The notes beneath the pieces are model-generated. The model was not told where the DNA came from and made no database searches. It saw nothing but the letters and a program-made list of their open reading frames with translations. Source: Proteobacteria bacterium SG_bin9 (GTDB lineage: Bacteria; Pseudomonadota; Alphaproteobacteria; Rhizobiales; Xanthobacteraceae). Taken from it: 64,000 nucleotides of DNA. Where the stretch lies: contig LWDM01000059.1 in NCBI GenBank assembly GCA_002083525.1, positions 132,314 to 196,313 of the forward strand. The letters run 5' to 3'. Position 1 is the stretch's first letter, and the number at the start of each line of letters is the position of its first letter. This document shows positions 51,701 through 59,833 of the stretch, one piece after another. The translations under genes were made by a program, and so were the position numbers.

Positions 51701-51897
51701 CTGACGAGCTGTTCGACCTCGGGCGGCGCGAGGCCTTCGGCTTCGGAGAGAATCGTGACGGTCGGCTTGTTGAGGTCGGGGAACACGTCGACCGGCAAAC
51801 GGCTGGCGCTGAACAAGCCGAGCGCCACGAGGACAAGCGAGGCGGCAATCACCAGCAGGCGATTGCGCAACGACTGGGTGACGAGAAAGCGGAACAT
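48763..51897 (-). CDS. Heavy-metal efflux RND transporter (CzcA/CusA family)
   Basis: This 1044-residue inner-membrane pump has the RND layout of 12 helices and two large periplasmic loops. Near the start it has LPVDVFPDLNKPTVTILSEA, typical of the heavy-metal efflux group, and in helix 4 GELVDDAVVDVENIFRRLRE with the proton-relay acidic residues. A methionine-rich entry path could not be judged, so Cu/Ag versus Zn/Co/Cd is open; the neighbouring cupredoxin favours copper or silver. It works with the fusion protein directly upstream. Confidence 0.92.
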   Translation of the reverse strand: MFRFLVTQSLRNRLLVIAASLVLVALGLFSASRLPVDVFPDLNKPTVTILSEAEGLAPPEVEQLVSFPIETQMNGLPGVTRVRSVSGIGLSIVYVEFDWGTDIYRNRQQVSERLSLIRPQLPLGTSPQMGPVNSIMGQILLIAMTSGPASPMEVREAADFVVRPRLLTIPGVAQVIPIGGEVRQYRVAPNPPALRSLGVTYEQVQTALNQFGVNTGGGFTDQHAREYLIRNIGRTTSLDDLRNVVVAQVNGGPVYLRQIAEVTFAPKVKRGEAGFMGQPSVIVSVEKQPNVDTIKLTREIEQALKEITASLPNGMKADQIVFRQANFIETSISNVERVLLEAGLVVAVVLFAFLLNWRTTAISLAAIPVSILTTAVIFHGLGLSINTMTLGGIAIAIGELVDDAVVDVENIFRRLRENRALPNPRSVFDVVVSASQEVRSGIVYATVIIVLVFVPLFALSGIEGRLFTPLGQAYIISILASLLVSVTLTPVMAYYMLPGVKRLEHGDSALVRILKRLNAALLDKVFRYQRTLMGATLVAVVLAAAGAFLLPRAFLPPFNEGTFTINLLFNPGTSLAESNRVGLIAERLVLAVPEVETVGRRTGRAELDEHAEGVHSSDLEINLRPSARSKDEVVADIRAQLSVLPAVINVGQPISHRLDHLLSGVRADIAVKIFGEDLDALRASAEMIRGKLAEIPGLVDLQTEKQVLIPQLEIRVDYSRASLYGVPPAAVVEQLSRLSNGRVVSRVVDGFRRFDVVLRLQDNQRTTQRLGDLLIETPVGWVPARQLAEIKETEGPNQILRENSRRRVAVFANIDGRASASRIADDIREVLATTRLPEGFYAQLEGTFKAQEEASRTIGILSILSLALIFAILYSRYRSVVFALIVMGSVPLALIGSVVALWLAGQPLSVASMVGFITLTGIAARNGILKISHIINLAVQESLPFGRELVMRGSLERLTPVLMTALSAGVALVPLLIDAATPGKEILHPVAVTIFGGLVSATLLDTLLTPVLVLRYGEKPLERLRHRADESNEHAGGASSAEAF

Positions 51898-51907
51898 CGA
51901 TGCCTCC

Positions 51908-53587
51908 TCAACGAACCTGGCCGAGCAGCTCGGCGCCCTGCACAACGATGCGTGCGCCGTCCGCAAGGCCCGACGACACGAGCACACGTTCACCATCGAG
52001 CGGCTCGATACGCACCGCGCGCGGCTCGAAACGTTCCGCCGTCACATGCTCGTAGATCACATCCTGTCCGTTGCTGCTGCGCACGAGACTCGCACGCGGG
52101 ATCGCGACCCCGGTTTTTTCCTCCGTCGTGGTTGCGAGTACGGTCACGAACTGTCCGGCGCGCAGCCCGGCAACGCTGCCGGTGATCGCAAACTGCACCG
52201 GGATCGACTGGTTGCGGTCGGCAAAGCCCGCGCCCTGATAGCTGAGCGGCACCGCGCGCCCGTCGCCGGGCTTCGCGGTGGCGCTGTGCACGCCGGAGAG
52301 CGAATCGAAGCTGCGTGCCTCGACCCACAATCGTGTCGGCTCAATGATATGGAAGATGATCGCGTTCGATTGCGCGATCTGGCCGGCCACCGGTGTGCCC
52401 TCAGCGATGATCCCGTCGATCGGCGCGGTCAAGGCTTCCGGCTGGCGGCGCACCCGATCGAGCGAGCTGCGGCGGTCACGCAGGCCCTGCAACTCGAGCT
52501 GCGCCTCTTCCAGTTGCGCCCGCGAGACCGCGCCACTCGGAGCCAGCGTTTCGAAACGCGCCACGCGGCGCTCGACAATGGAAATCTGCTGATCGAGCTC
52601 GCCCTGACGCTGCCGCATGTCGGACACGTCAATCGCCTGCAGCGGCGGCTCGACATAAGCAAGCACGTCACCCTTCTTCACCGGCGTGCCCAATCGCGGG
52701 AAGCCGCCGGTTGGCGCCGACAATCGTCCACCGACGGCCGCCTGGACGTAACCGTTTGCGTTCGGATCTGGAATGATCCGGCCCGGCAGCTCGATCGCGC
52801 GGCGATGCGCTGCCGATTCAGCTTTCGTGGTGCGGATCGCGAGAATCCGTTGCACGTTTTTCGGCACGAACACGCTGCCGTCCGGCAGACGCTGGGCCAG
52901 ATCGCGCCCCGCTGAAATCGACGCGGGGGCGGGCGCATCGTGGCTGTGGCCTTCATGCGCGTCGGCACGATCCGCGCCAATCGCCAGACCGGCCACAAGC
53001 AGCAGCGCCGCAACCGCCTGCGCACGACGCCGCAGCACCAGCATCAGCGCGATCCCGGCCACGAAGCCGCCAAGTCCGGCGATCAGCAACGCAGAGCTAT
53101 TGTGCACGATCAATTCGCGCCATCCGCTCATCCCGCCCGGCACACGTGATCCAGTCGTGCCATTGGCAGATTTGTCCGGAATGACGAGCGTCACCGGCAG
53201 CGCCTCCGCTTCGCCGTTCAGCGTGACGTTGAACACGAGATCGTAGCTGCCGGGCTTGGCCGACCACGGCGCGGCCAGACGATAAGGCTCGCCCGGCTTC
53301 GCTTGCAGCACCGCCTTGCCTGCGGGCGTCTCTGCCTCGACCGAAGCAGCCTCGATCGGCTCGTTGCTCGCGGCGTGATCGAGATAGACGGTCAGCTCGC
53401 CATCGCGCGCGACTGCGACAAGCTCGAATTGCTCCGAAGCGACTTCGCCGCGCGGGGCCGCGCTGGCAGCGGCTGCGGGCGCTGCCGGAGCGTCACTGTG
53501 ATTGTGCCCTTCATGCGCCAGTACCGGACCGGCTGGGATCAAGGATACCCAAATAGCAGCGCACAGCGCAGCACGGAAACCAGACAT
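51908..53587 (-). CDS. RND membrane-fusion protein with an added N-terminal domain
   Basis: This 559-residue protein is longer than usual. A signal peptide is followed by a His motif HEGHNH (25-30) and a periplasmic beta domain (about 50-140). Then come two hydrophobic helices (about 163-185 and 190-206) and a second His motif HEGHSHD (211-217). After that the HlyD/CzcB-type adaptor begins, with a hairpin (MRQRQGELDQQISIVERRVA) and lipoyl and beta-barrel parts (ALTAPIDGIIAEGTPVAGQI). It looks like a fusion of a small metal-binding membrane protein with CzcB. GAGGG precedes the start. Confidence 0.88.
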   Translation of the reverse strand: MSGFRAALCAAIWVSLIPAGPVLAHEGHNHSDAPAAPAAAASAAPRGEVASEQFELVAVARDGELTVYLDHAASNEPIEAASVEAETPAGKAVLQAKPGEPYRLAAPWSAKPGSYDLVFNVTLNGEAEALPVTLVIPDKSANGTTGSRVPGGMSGWRELIVHNSSALLIAGLGGFVAGIALMLVLRRRAQAVAALLLVAGLAIGADRADAHEGHSHDAPAPASISAGRDLAQRLPDGSVFVPKNVQRILAIRTTKAESAAHRRAIELPGRIIPDPNANGYVQAAVGGRLSAPTGGFPRLGTPVKKGDVLAYVEPPLQAIDVSDMRQRQGELDQQISIVERRVARFETLAPSGAVSRAQLEEAQLELQGLRDRRSSLDRVRRQPEALTAPIDGIIAEGTPVAGQIAQSNAIIFHIIEPTRLWVEARSFDSLSGVHSATAKPGDGRAVPLSYQGAGFADRNQSIPVQFAITGSVAGLRAGQFVTVLATTTEEKTGVAIPRASLVRSSNGQDVIYEHVTAERFEPRAVRIEPLDGERVLVSSGLADGARIVVQGAELLGQVR

Positions 53588-53652
53588 CGAAAATCCCTCA
53601 CCTGCAAAGAACTCGTCGCGCGATCTGCCAAGCAGGTTCGCGGCGGCGTTGA

Positions 53653-54120
53653 TCAGGCGAGAGATCGAGGGGGTTTTCTGAGGGCGTCGGGATCGATGCC
53701 GCCAGCGGCGGCGGACCGTTCGAGTCCCAAGCTGGATGAACGGGTGGTCGGGAGCGGTTGATCGGCGGCAACGATCAGCGCCGTGCCGCCGCAGCAGCTC
53801 ATGCCCGATCCGCAGCAGCCATTCGCGCAACCGTGCGCGGTATCGGAATTCCCCGCCGGCAACTGATCGGTGGATCGCAACTCAGCCGCTTGAGCCGCAC
53901 TCGTGGCGCGGTCGTGATCGGCGTCGACCGCTGCCGCATGATGATGGGGGGACGCGTGATGCGCGTGCATCCCGTGCACGTGCCCGGCGTGGGCCTGCGC
54001 GGGAAGCGGCACGACCTGAACGGCGATCAACGCGATCACCGCTCCGAGCATTCGCATGAGTTGCGCCGCCGACATCATGGACGAGCCATACCATTCGCGC
54101 CGCATTCTGAAAAGTTCCAT
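53653..54120 (-). CDS. His/Cys-rich exported protein heading the metal operon
   Basis: This protein (up to 155 residues) has a signal-type helix (MRMLGAVIALIAVQVVPLPA) followed by a His cluster (HAGHVHGMHAHHASPHHHAA) and a Cys cluster (CANGCCGSGMSCCGG). Both could bind transition metal ions. It lies 65 bases upstream of the membrane-fusion gene in the same direction. The start is uncertain: the first ATG at 54120 or a pair of ATGs at 54078. No exact family recognised; metal sensing or chaperoning is inference. Confidence 0.65.
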   Translation of the reverse strand: MELFRMRREWYGSSMMSAAQLMRMLGAVIALIAVQVVPLPAQAHAGHVHGMHAHHASPHHHAAAVDADHDRATSAAQAAELRSTDQLPAGNSDTAHGCANGCCGSGMSCCGGTALIVAADQPLPTTRSSSLGLERSAAAGGIDPDALRKPPRSLA

Positions 54121-54319
54121 CCGGCGTTACTCGCGAAATCGCTACATTAGAACATCGCCGCAATCCCGCCGGAAATGAACCGCCGCTTACGGTGTAAATC
54201 TACCAGGCGGGCCTGCGCATGCCCGTCATGCGTGAACTCGTTAATTGGTTCGCAAAAGTTAGCGAGTTATCAAGCATGTCGCGGGCAGGATGCCGGCTTG
54301 TGACAACGTTGCTCCGTGC

Positions 54320-56254
54320 ATGATCCGCAAATCCCCAGCCGCTCTGCTCCAACGCCTTGCCGCACCGGGTGTCATGATCGGCCTGTTTCTGCTGGTCATG
54401 AGCGCGTGCATTCTTGGCCTCATTTTCTGGAAGACCAGCGAAGCCCGGCGGATCACCCTGCAGCGCGCCGAAGTGGACATCCGTAATCTCACGCATTCGC
54501 TGGGCCAGCACACGCTGAATACGTTCCGCGCCGTGGACGTGGCCACCACCGGCATGGCCGACCTTCTGCGCTATCAGAAGCCGCTGGTTGACCGGTTCAA
54601 CACCTACCTGACCAGCACCGTTCGCGATCTGCCGCAACTCAGCGAAATCGGCGTCCTCGGCCCCGAGGGCAACTGGATTTATGCCTCGCCACAGATGCCG
54701 GCTGACACCAATGCGGACCGGCCCTACTTCACCGCCCATCGCGACAATCCGGATCTCGCGCTGCGGATCAGCGGTCCGTTTGTATCGCAGCTGTCGAAAA
54801 AACCGGTCATCATTCTGACCAAACGGATCACGACCCAGGACGGTAACTTCGGCGGTGTTATCGTTGCGTCGATCGATTGCGATTTCTTCGCGTCTTTCTA
54901 CAAGAGCTTCAATCTAGGAACGCAAGGCAGCGTCAGCCTGCTCAGCCCCGACGGCATCGTGCTCGGGCATTCCCAATCGCGAGACCTCGGGCGCGACCTG
55001 TCGAGGACGGACCTGTTCCGCACCCGCCTGAAGGAAAGCCCGACCGGCTATTACAAGATCGTCTCGCCCTTCGACGGCATCACCAAGTACTTCGGCTACG
55101 AACAGATCCCCGGTTATCGGCTGACGTCGACGGTCGCGCAACCCGAAGGCGAATTGCTGACAAGCTGGCGTGGCGATCTGCATTCCGATCTGATCATCGC
55201 GGCCGCGCTCTTCTGCCTCGTGTGCTTCATGGCGACGCTGCTGTCGATTCAGTTCGAGCATCGCCACAAGATCGAGACCTCGCTGCGCGATCGCGAGCAG
55301 CGCTATCGGCTGCTCGCCGACAACATCGCCGACATCGTGATCCGCCTCGATCGCTACGGCAACATGCTGTTCGTGTCGCAATCGGTCGAGACCGTCCTCG
55401 GCTGGTCGCCTGAGGCCCTGATCGGCAAGTCTTGCTTCGAGATGGTCGAACCCGGCGACGTCGAGAGCGTAAGGCTTGCGACCGCAAAGCTGGTCGAGAC
55501 CAACCAGACGCAAACGCTGCATTTCCGGACCTATCGCTCGGACCGCTCGACCTGCTGGGTCGAGATCGTGTTCAAACTGACGCAAGCCGCCGACAATCCG
55601 AAGCATGTCGAAATCGTCGGGGTCTTGCGCGACATCACCGAGCGTAAGGCGATGGAAGACGAACTGACGGCGGTCAACGCAAGGCTTGCGGAGCTCGCAA
55701 CCACTGACGGCCTGACCGGTCTCGCCAATCGCCGCTATCTCGACGGCTTCCTGCGCCGGGAGTTTGCCGGCAGCGAGCACATTTCGGTGTTGCTGTTCGA
55801 TATCGATCACTTCAAGGGCTTCAACGACCGGCTTGGCCACCAGGCCGGCGACGAGTGCCTCAAAGCCGTCGCCCAGGTCATCGCCGGTGCGACCCACACC
55901 GCGACGTTCCTGTCCGCGCGCTACGGCGGCGAGGAGTTCGCCATCGTACTGCCCGGCATCGCCGAACAGCACGCGTTCATTATCGCCGAGTCGGTGCGGA
56001 TGAAGGTGCGCGCACTCAACATCACGAACCCGGCTGCGAGCCGCGGCATTGTCTCCGTCAGCGCAGGCGTCGCCAGCAAGACCGCGCAGATGCAAGGTGA
56101 GGCCGATCTCGTCGCAGAGGCCGATCGGGCGCTGTATCGGGCAAAGCGCCTCGGGCGCGATCGATCGATCGTCGCCTCGATGATCGACGTTCATTTTACC
56201 GAAGCAAGCCTCGTTCCTTCGCTGCATTCCGACAAGATCAAGACCGCGGGCTGA
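54320..56254 (+). CDS. Diguanylate cyclase with Cache sensor and PAS domain
   Basis: This 644-residue protein has a membrane helix near residues 18-38, a periplasmic Cache-like sensor (IGVLGPEGNWIYASPQMPAD, FVSQLSKKPVIILTKRI), a second helix around 295-315, a PAS domain (RLLADNIADIVIRLDRYGNM) and a GGDEF domain with GGEEF at about 536-540. The inhibitory RxxD site is absent: the residues before GGEEF are ATFLSARY. It is divergent from the metal operon and ends at a strong terminator. Confidence 0.92.
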   Translation: MIRKSPAALLQRLAAPGVMIGLFLLVMSACILGLIFWKTSEARRITLQRAEVDIRNLTHSLGQHTLNTFRAVDVATTGMADLLRYQKPLVDRFNTYLTSTVRDLPQLSEIGVLGPEGNWIYASPQMPADTNADRPYFTAHRDNPDLALRISGPFVSQLSKKPVIILTKRITTQDGNFGGVIVASIDCDFFASFYKSFNLGTQGSVSLLSPDGIVLGHSQSRDLGRDLSRTDLFRTRLKESPTGYYKIVSPFDGITKYFGYEQIPGYRLTSTVAQPEGELLTSWRGDLHSDLIIAAALFCLVCFMATLLSIQFEHRHKIETSLRDREQRYRLLADNIADIVIRLDRYGNMLFVSQSVETVLGWSPEALIGKSCFEMVEPGDVESVRLATAKLVETNQTQTLHFRTYRSDRSTCWVEIVFKLTQAADNPKHVEIVGVLRDITERKAMEDELTAVNARLAELATTDGLTGLANRRYLDGFLRREFAGSEHISVLLFDIDHFKGFNDRLGHQAGDECLKAVAQVIAGATHTATFLSARYGGEEFAIVLPGIAEQHAFIIAESVRMKVRALNITNPAASRGIVSVSAGVASKTAQMQGEADLVAEADRALYRAKRLGRDRSIVASMIDVHFTEASLVPSLHSDKIKTAG

Positions 56255-56267
56255 CCCGCGGCACGGA

Positions 56268-56305
56268 AAAGAGCGGAACGGAGAAATCCGTTCCGCTCTT
56301 TTTTT
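56268..56305. terminator. Bidirectional rho-independent terminator
   Basis: A perfect 15-base stem AAAGAGCGGAACGGA / TCCGTTCCGCTCTTT with GAAA loop is followed by T7 on the plus strand. On the minus strand TTTTCC follows, so it can end both the cyclase and the convergent TAXI gene. Confidence 0.9.
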
Positions 56306-56315
56306 GCAGCGAGTG

Positions 56316-57473
56316 TTAGTCGAGGAAGTCGGGCAGGTTGTTTTTCGCCAGCGCGGCCTTGCGAACCTTCATCCACTCTTCGGTGAATTTCGCCGCATCG
56401 GCTGGCGGATTCGCCTTGTTGAAGTCGTTCCATGTCGCAATCAGCAACTGCTGCCGCTTGACCAGATCGTTGTTGAATTTCTCCTGATCGTCGCTCCAGG
56501 CTCCGGCTTCCTTGAGGGCTTTTACCGCCCCCTTGTGCACCGGCACCGACCAATTCTTGGTCTGCTGCTTCACGTCCATGCCGCCCGCGCCGGGCGCACC
56601 GTCCTTGTAGGCGTCGTAACCTTCGATCATCGCCTTGGTCAGCATATAGACTTCATCGTCGGACTGGTTGGCGTAGACCGAGTAGATTGGATAAGGATAC
56701 GCGCCGATTTGCGCTGGCTTATCCTTGGAGATGCCCGCCCCGCACGTCGCATTGTGCGGCGTGAAGAACGGGCCGACTTTCTTGACGCGCTCCCAGCCCG
56801 CCTTGTCGTCCGGTGGCAGCGGCGGCCAGACGAGACCGCGCGGCGACGTCTCCGTTTCCTTGGCCGGACCCGAGATCGTCGACCCGAACGCGGCATCGAC
56901 GTCGTTGTTGATCATGCCCTTCCACATGGCGTTGTTGCTGGCAAACTCGACGATCTTCACGTCGCCCTGCTTGAGGCCGGCGAAGGCGAGCATCGCCAGC
57001 GCATTCTGGTTCAGCGCCGCCGAGCCGACGACGAAGGCCACGCGCTTGCCCTTCATGTCAGCCATGGTTTTGACACCCGTGTCCTTGGCGACGCCGAGCG
57101 AGAGGCCGTTGCAGTCAACGGTCGTCAATGTGATCTGGATCGCCTGCGGCCCCCACTCCTTGGTGGCGAACTCGAACACACCCTCCTGCGCGAAGAACAC
57201 ACCGGCGCCCATGGCTGATAATGTGGCCCGGCCGACGCGCAGCGGCTGCAAGCGCGCGACGTCGTTTCCAGCCGGCAGGACGCGCACGTCGGAGCCGTAC
57301 TTGTCCTTCATCATCTTGCCGATGGCGACAGTGATGTTGAAGCCGGAGGTGCCGGTATCATATGCCGTCATGGTGACGGTCGGCGGCAATTTCACCTGCG
57401 CCAGCGCAACCGATGTGGTGAGCGCGACACCGGCCAGCGCCATCGACGCAAGCCGGACAACTGGATAGCTCAT
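56316..57473 (-). CDS. TAXI-family TRAP transporter solute-binding protein
   Basis: This 385-residue periplasmic protein has a signal peptide (MSYPVVRLASMALAGVALTT, cleavage near ALAQ) and the TAXI fold: MTAYDTGTSGFNITVAIGKM, LPAGNDVARLQPLRVGRATL and KGKRVAFVVGSAALNQNALA. TAXI proteins deliver organic acids to a TRAP permease. GGGAGG precedes the ATG. No permease adjoins it, although a TRAP large-permease 3' end lies at 63846-64000. It is between the cyclase terminator and hpaR. Confidence 0.88.
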   Translation of the reverse strand: MSYPVVRLASMALAGVALTTSVALAQVKLPPTVTMTAYDTGTSGFNITVAIGKMMKDKYGSDVRVLPAGNDVARLQPLRVGRATLSAMGAGVFFAQEGVFEFATKEWGPQAIQITLTTVDCNGLSLGVAKDTGVKTMADMKGKRVAFVVGSAALNQNALAMLAFAGLKQGDVKIVEFASNNAMWKGMINNDVDAAFGSTISGPAKETETSPRGLVWPPLPPDDKAGWERVKKVGPFFTPHNATCGAGISKDKPAQIGAYPYPIYSVYANQSDDEVYMLTKAMIEGYDAYKDGAPGAGGMDVKQQTKNWSVPVHKGAVKALKEAGAWSDDQEKFNNDLVKRQQLLIATWNDFNKANPPADAAKFTEEWMKVRKAALAKNNLPDFLD

Positions 57474-57815
57474 TCCGTTCCTCCCGGGGGTTGATTGCAT
57501 GCGCGAAGTTTCGCCACTTCGACGTACGATCCACCGCTCTCCGGCGAGGTTAGCGGGCTTCGTTCCGAGCCCTGTTGAAGCGAAGCCTAATCGGTGGCTG
57601 CGCCGCAGCACAAGCGAAGGTGGCAGCCGCGCGTGCGGCGTCGTGGCGCGGCGGGTATCACCTCGCCGTGTTCGGCCAGCGGACTCTCGATCCGCCTTGC
57701 GACAGTTCGCCTTGAAATGTGGCGACGGCTGGCGTACCGGAAATAAGGTCATCGGCATCTACCCCAAACCACGAGCGGTCGGGCCGGCATATTTTGGAAG
57801 CTGAAAGCCCTCTCG
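57474..57815. other. Divergent intergenic region, nothing specific seen
   Basis: These 342 bases separate the divergent TAXI and hpaR genes. I find no convincing gene and no clear perfect palindrome. The 3' part near hpaR is less GC-rich (AATAAGGTCATCGG) and may be the promoter. Confidence 0.4.
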
Positions 57816-58367
57816 ATGGCAAATGATCGCAACGGGGCCTCCCGCACCGCGCCGAAACTGAGTCCCGTGTCCGGTCGTCCGCCTCTGCGTTCCTTTGCGA
57901 TGTCGCTGCCGATGTCCCTCTTGCGGGCACGCGAAGCAGTGATGCGGCACTTCCGCGCGAACCTGCGTTCGTTCGGCCTGACGGAACAACAGTGGCGGGT
58001 GCTGCGCGCGCTGTCGTCGAAGGATTCGGTCGAGGTCGCCGAGCTGGTCGAACTCACCTTCCTCCTGGGTCCGAGCCTGTCGCGGATTCTGAAGGAACTC
58101 GAGAGCCGCAAGGTGATCGCGCGCACGACGCCGGACAGCGATCAGCGCCGTGGCATCATCTCGCTCACAGCCAAGGGGCAGCAACTGCTCGAGGAAGTCG
58201 GCGTCTATTCGGAAGCCGTTTATGCCGAAATCGCCGAACGCTACGGCAGCAAGAAGCTCGCAGCACTTCAGGCGACGCTGAAGGACCTCGAGGACGTTCT
58301 TTCCAAACCGATCGATGCGGTCGTGACCGGGCGCCAGCCATCGCGGCGCTCACGCCGCAACACCTGA
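57816..58367 (+). CDS. hpaR: HpaR, MarR-family regulator of homoprotocatechuate degradation
   Basis: HpaR represses the hpa meta-cleavage genes until a pathway acid binds. This 183-residue MarR protein has the family start LLRAREAVMRHFRANLRSFG and the winged helix LTEQQWRVLRALSSKDSVEV, then LGPSLSRILKELESRKVI. About 28 residues precede the usual start, so the ATG at 57900 is possible. It converges on hpaD with 22 bases between. A palindrome upstream of hpaH is a likely target. Confidence 0.88.
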   Translation: MANDRNGASRTAPKLSPVSGRPPLRSFAMSLPMSLLRAREAVMRHFRANLRSFGLTEQQWRVLRALSSKDSVEVAELVELTFLLGPSLSRILKELESRKVIARTTPDSDQRRGIISLTAKGQQLLEEVGVYSEAVYAEIAERYGSKKLAALQATLKDLEDVLSKPIDAVVTGRQPSRRSRRNT

Positions 58368-58389
58368 ACAATCGAGTCGTCCGGTCCGT

Positions 58390-59370
58390 CTATGGCGCGA
58401 CGATCGGCGTCGCCCGCAGTTTCGACTCACGCGAAGCCGCACCGGCGAATGTGCTGCCCTCTTCGAACCACGAGCGCGGCGCCGGCGCGCCCCACAGCGT
58501 TTGGCGCTGCGGGTCCTTCAGATCCCAGCTGATCGGCTCGAGATCGGGATCGACCGTCTGATAGTCGGAACAGTAAATCTCGACGCGATGTCCATCGGGA
58601 TCGCGGATATAGAGGAAGAAGGCGTTCGAGATGCCGTGGCGGCCCGGTCCACGCTCGATGTTGCCGACATAGCCGGTCGTCGCCATCACATCGAGCAGGT
58701 CGATGATGTTGAGTGGCGTCGGCACCCAGAAGGCGACGTGATGCAACCGCGGACCGGTGCCGTTGGTGAAGGCGATGTCGTGGACTCCGCCCTTGCGGTG
58801 CATCCAGGCCGCCCACAACTCGCCCTTGTCTTCGGTCGCCGTGTACTCCGTCATCCGGAAACCGATTGAATTGTAGAAGCGCGCCGCTTCCAGCACGTCG
58901 GGGCTGAAGCAGTTGAAATGATCGATGCGCAGCGGTTTCACACCCTTGTACAAGGCATACTTCTGATGAATCGGCGGCAGCCGGTCCATCTTGGCGTAAA
59001 ACTCCAGCGGGATGCCCTGCGGATCGCGCGTGCGGAACGTCCGCCCCTGATATGGCACCTCGACCCATTTTGTCGGCAAACCCTGCGCATCGAAGAAGGC
59101 CTTCGCCTTGTCGAGATGCTCTTCGTCGAACACCTTGAAGCCGAGTTCATTGGCGACCGGCGTATCGCCCTTCTCCAGCACGATGCAATGATGGCCACGC
59201 TCCTCCATGGCCCGCAGATAGATCCGATTGTTGGTTTGGTCGGTAACCTGGAGGCCGAGCGTGTCGACGTAGAATTTCCGCGACGCCTCAAGGTTCGTCA
59301 CAGTCAGCACGATATGGCTGAGCCGGACGATATTGAACGGCGGATTGAGAACGCTGGCCGGTATCGACAT
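58390..59370 (-). CDS. hpaD: HpaD-type homoprotocatechuate 2,3-dioxygenase
   Basis: This extradiol enzyme opens 3,4-dihydroxyphenylacetate to 5-carboxymethyl-2-hydroxymuconic semialdehyde. The 326-residue protein is the two-domain vicinal-oxygen-chelate type (as in gram-positive HPCD/MndD), unlike E. coli HpaD. Metal ligands are H151 (RIDHFNCF), H211 (RLHHVAFW) and E264 (HRVEIYCSDY). It is the last gene of hpaH-G-F-D, 46 bases after hpaF. Confidence 0.92.
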   Translation of the reverse strand: MSIPASVLNPPFNIVRLSHIVLTVTNLEASRKFYVDTLGLQVTDQTNNRIYLRAMEERGHHCIVLEKGDTPVANELGFKVFDEEHLDKAKAFFDAQGLPTKWVEVPYQGRTFRTRDPQGIPLEFYAKMDRLPPIHQKYALYKGVKPLRIDHFNCFSPDVLEAARFYNSIGFRMTEYTATEDKGELWAAWMHRKGGVHDIAFTNGTGPRLHHVAFWVPTPLNIIDLLDVMATTGYVGNIERGPGRHGISNAFFLYIRDPDGHRVEIYCSDYQTVDPDLEPISWDLKDPQRQTLWGAPAPRSWFEEGSTFAGAASRESKLRATPIVAP

Positions 59371-59416
59371 CCATTTCTCTCCCTAAACGATGCGCGCCCG
59401 CCATCGGCGGTTACGC

Positions 59417-59809
59417 TCATGTTCTTTTCGCTTGCAGTCGTTCATGCAGATTGTTGAGGCGAACCGAGCCCGCGTCATCGATTTCGCGAATCTCGACCGT
59501 GAGGCCGAGACCTGTCGTCTCGAAGACGCTTTTCGTCTGGTCGCGCAGCACGGCGAGGAGCGTCTCGGCAAGTCGACGACGCGTATCCGCGTCACGGCCC
59601 TTCCCGATCCGCGCCTCGACATGGATGAACGCGTTGTCGGGATCGCCGTCGGCGACGATATAGAGATCGCGCGGTGCAGCGCGGGTCCGAATGCCGCCGA
59701 TCTTGAACACGCCCGATGCCAGCGCCGCCTCATGAATATGCTTCAGTAACTCCCTCACCGAGATTCGTTTTTCCAGGTTGGTGGAGTATTCGACAATGAG
59801 GTGAGGCAT
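59417..59809 (-). CDS. hpaF: HpaF, 5-carboxymethyl-2-hydroxymuconate isomerase
   Basis: HpaF isomerises 5-carboxymethyl-2-hydroxymuconate. The 130-residue protein starts MPHLIVEYSTNLE; proline 1 after Met removal is the catalytic base of this tautomerase-fold family. Other conserved stretches are RTRAAPRDLYIVADGDPDNA and HVEARIGKGRDADTRRRLAE. It lies 24 bases after hpaG. Confidence 0.93.
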   Translation of the reverse strand: MPHLIVEYSTNLEKRISVRELLKHIHEAALASGVFKIGGIRTRAAPRDLYIVADGDPDNAFIHVEARIGKGRDADTRRRLAETLLAVLRDQTKSVFETTGLGLTVEIREIDDAGSVRLNNLHERLQAKRT

Positions 59810-59833
59810 CTTTGATCCCGGATCGGAGCCACG

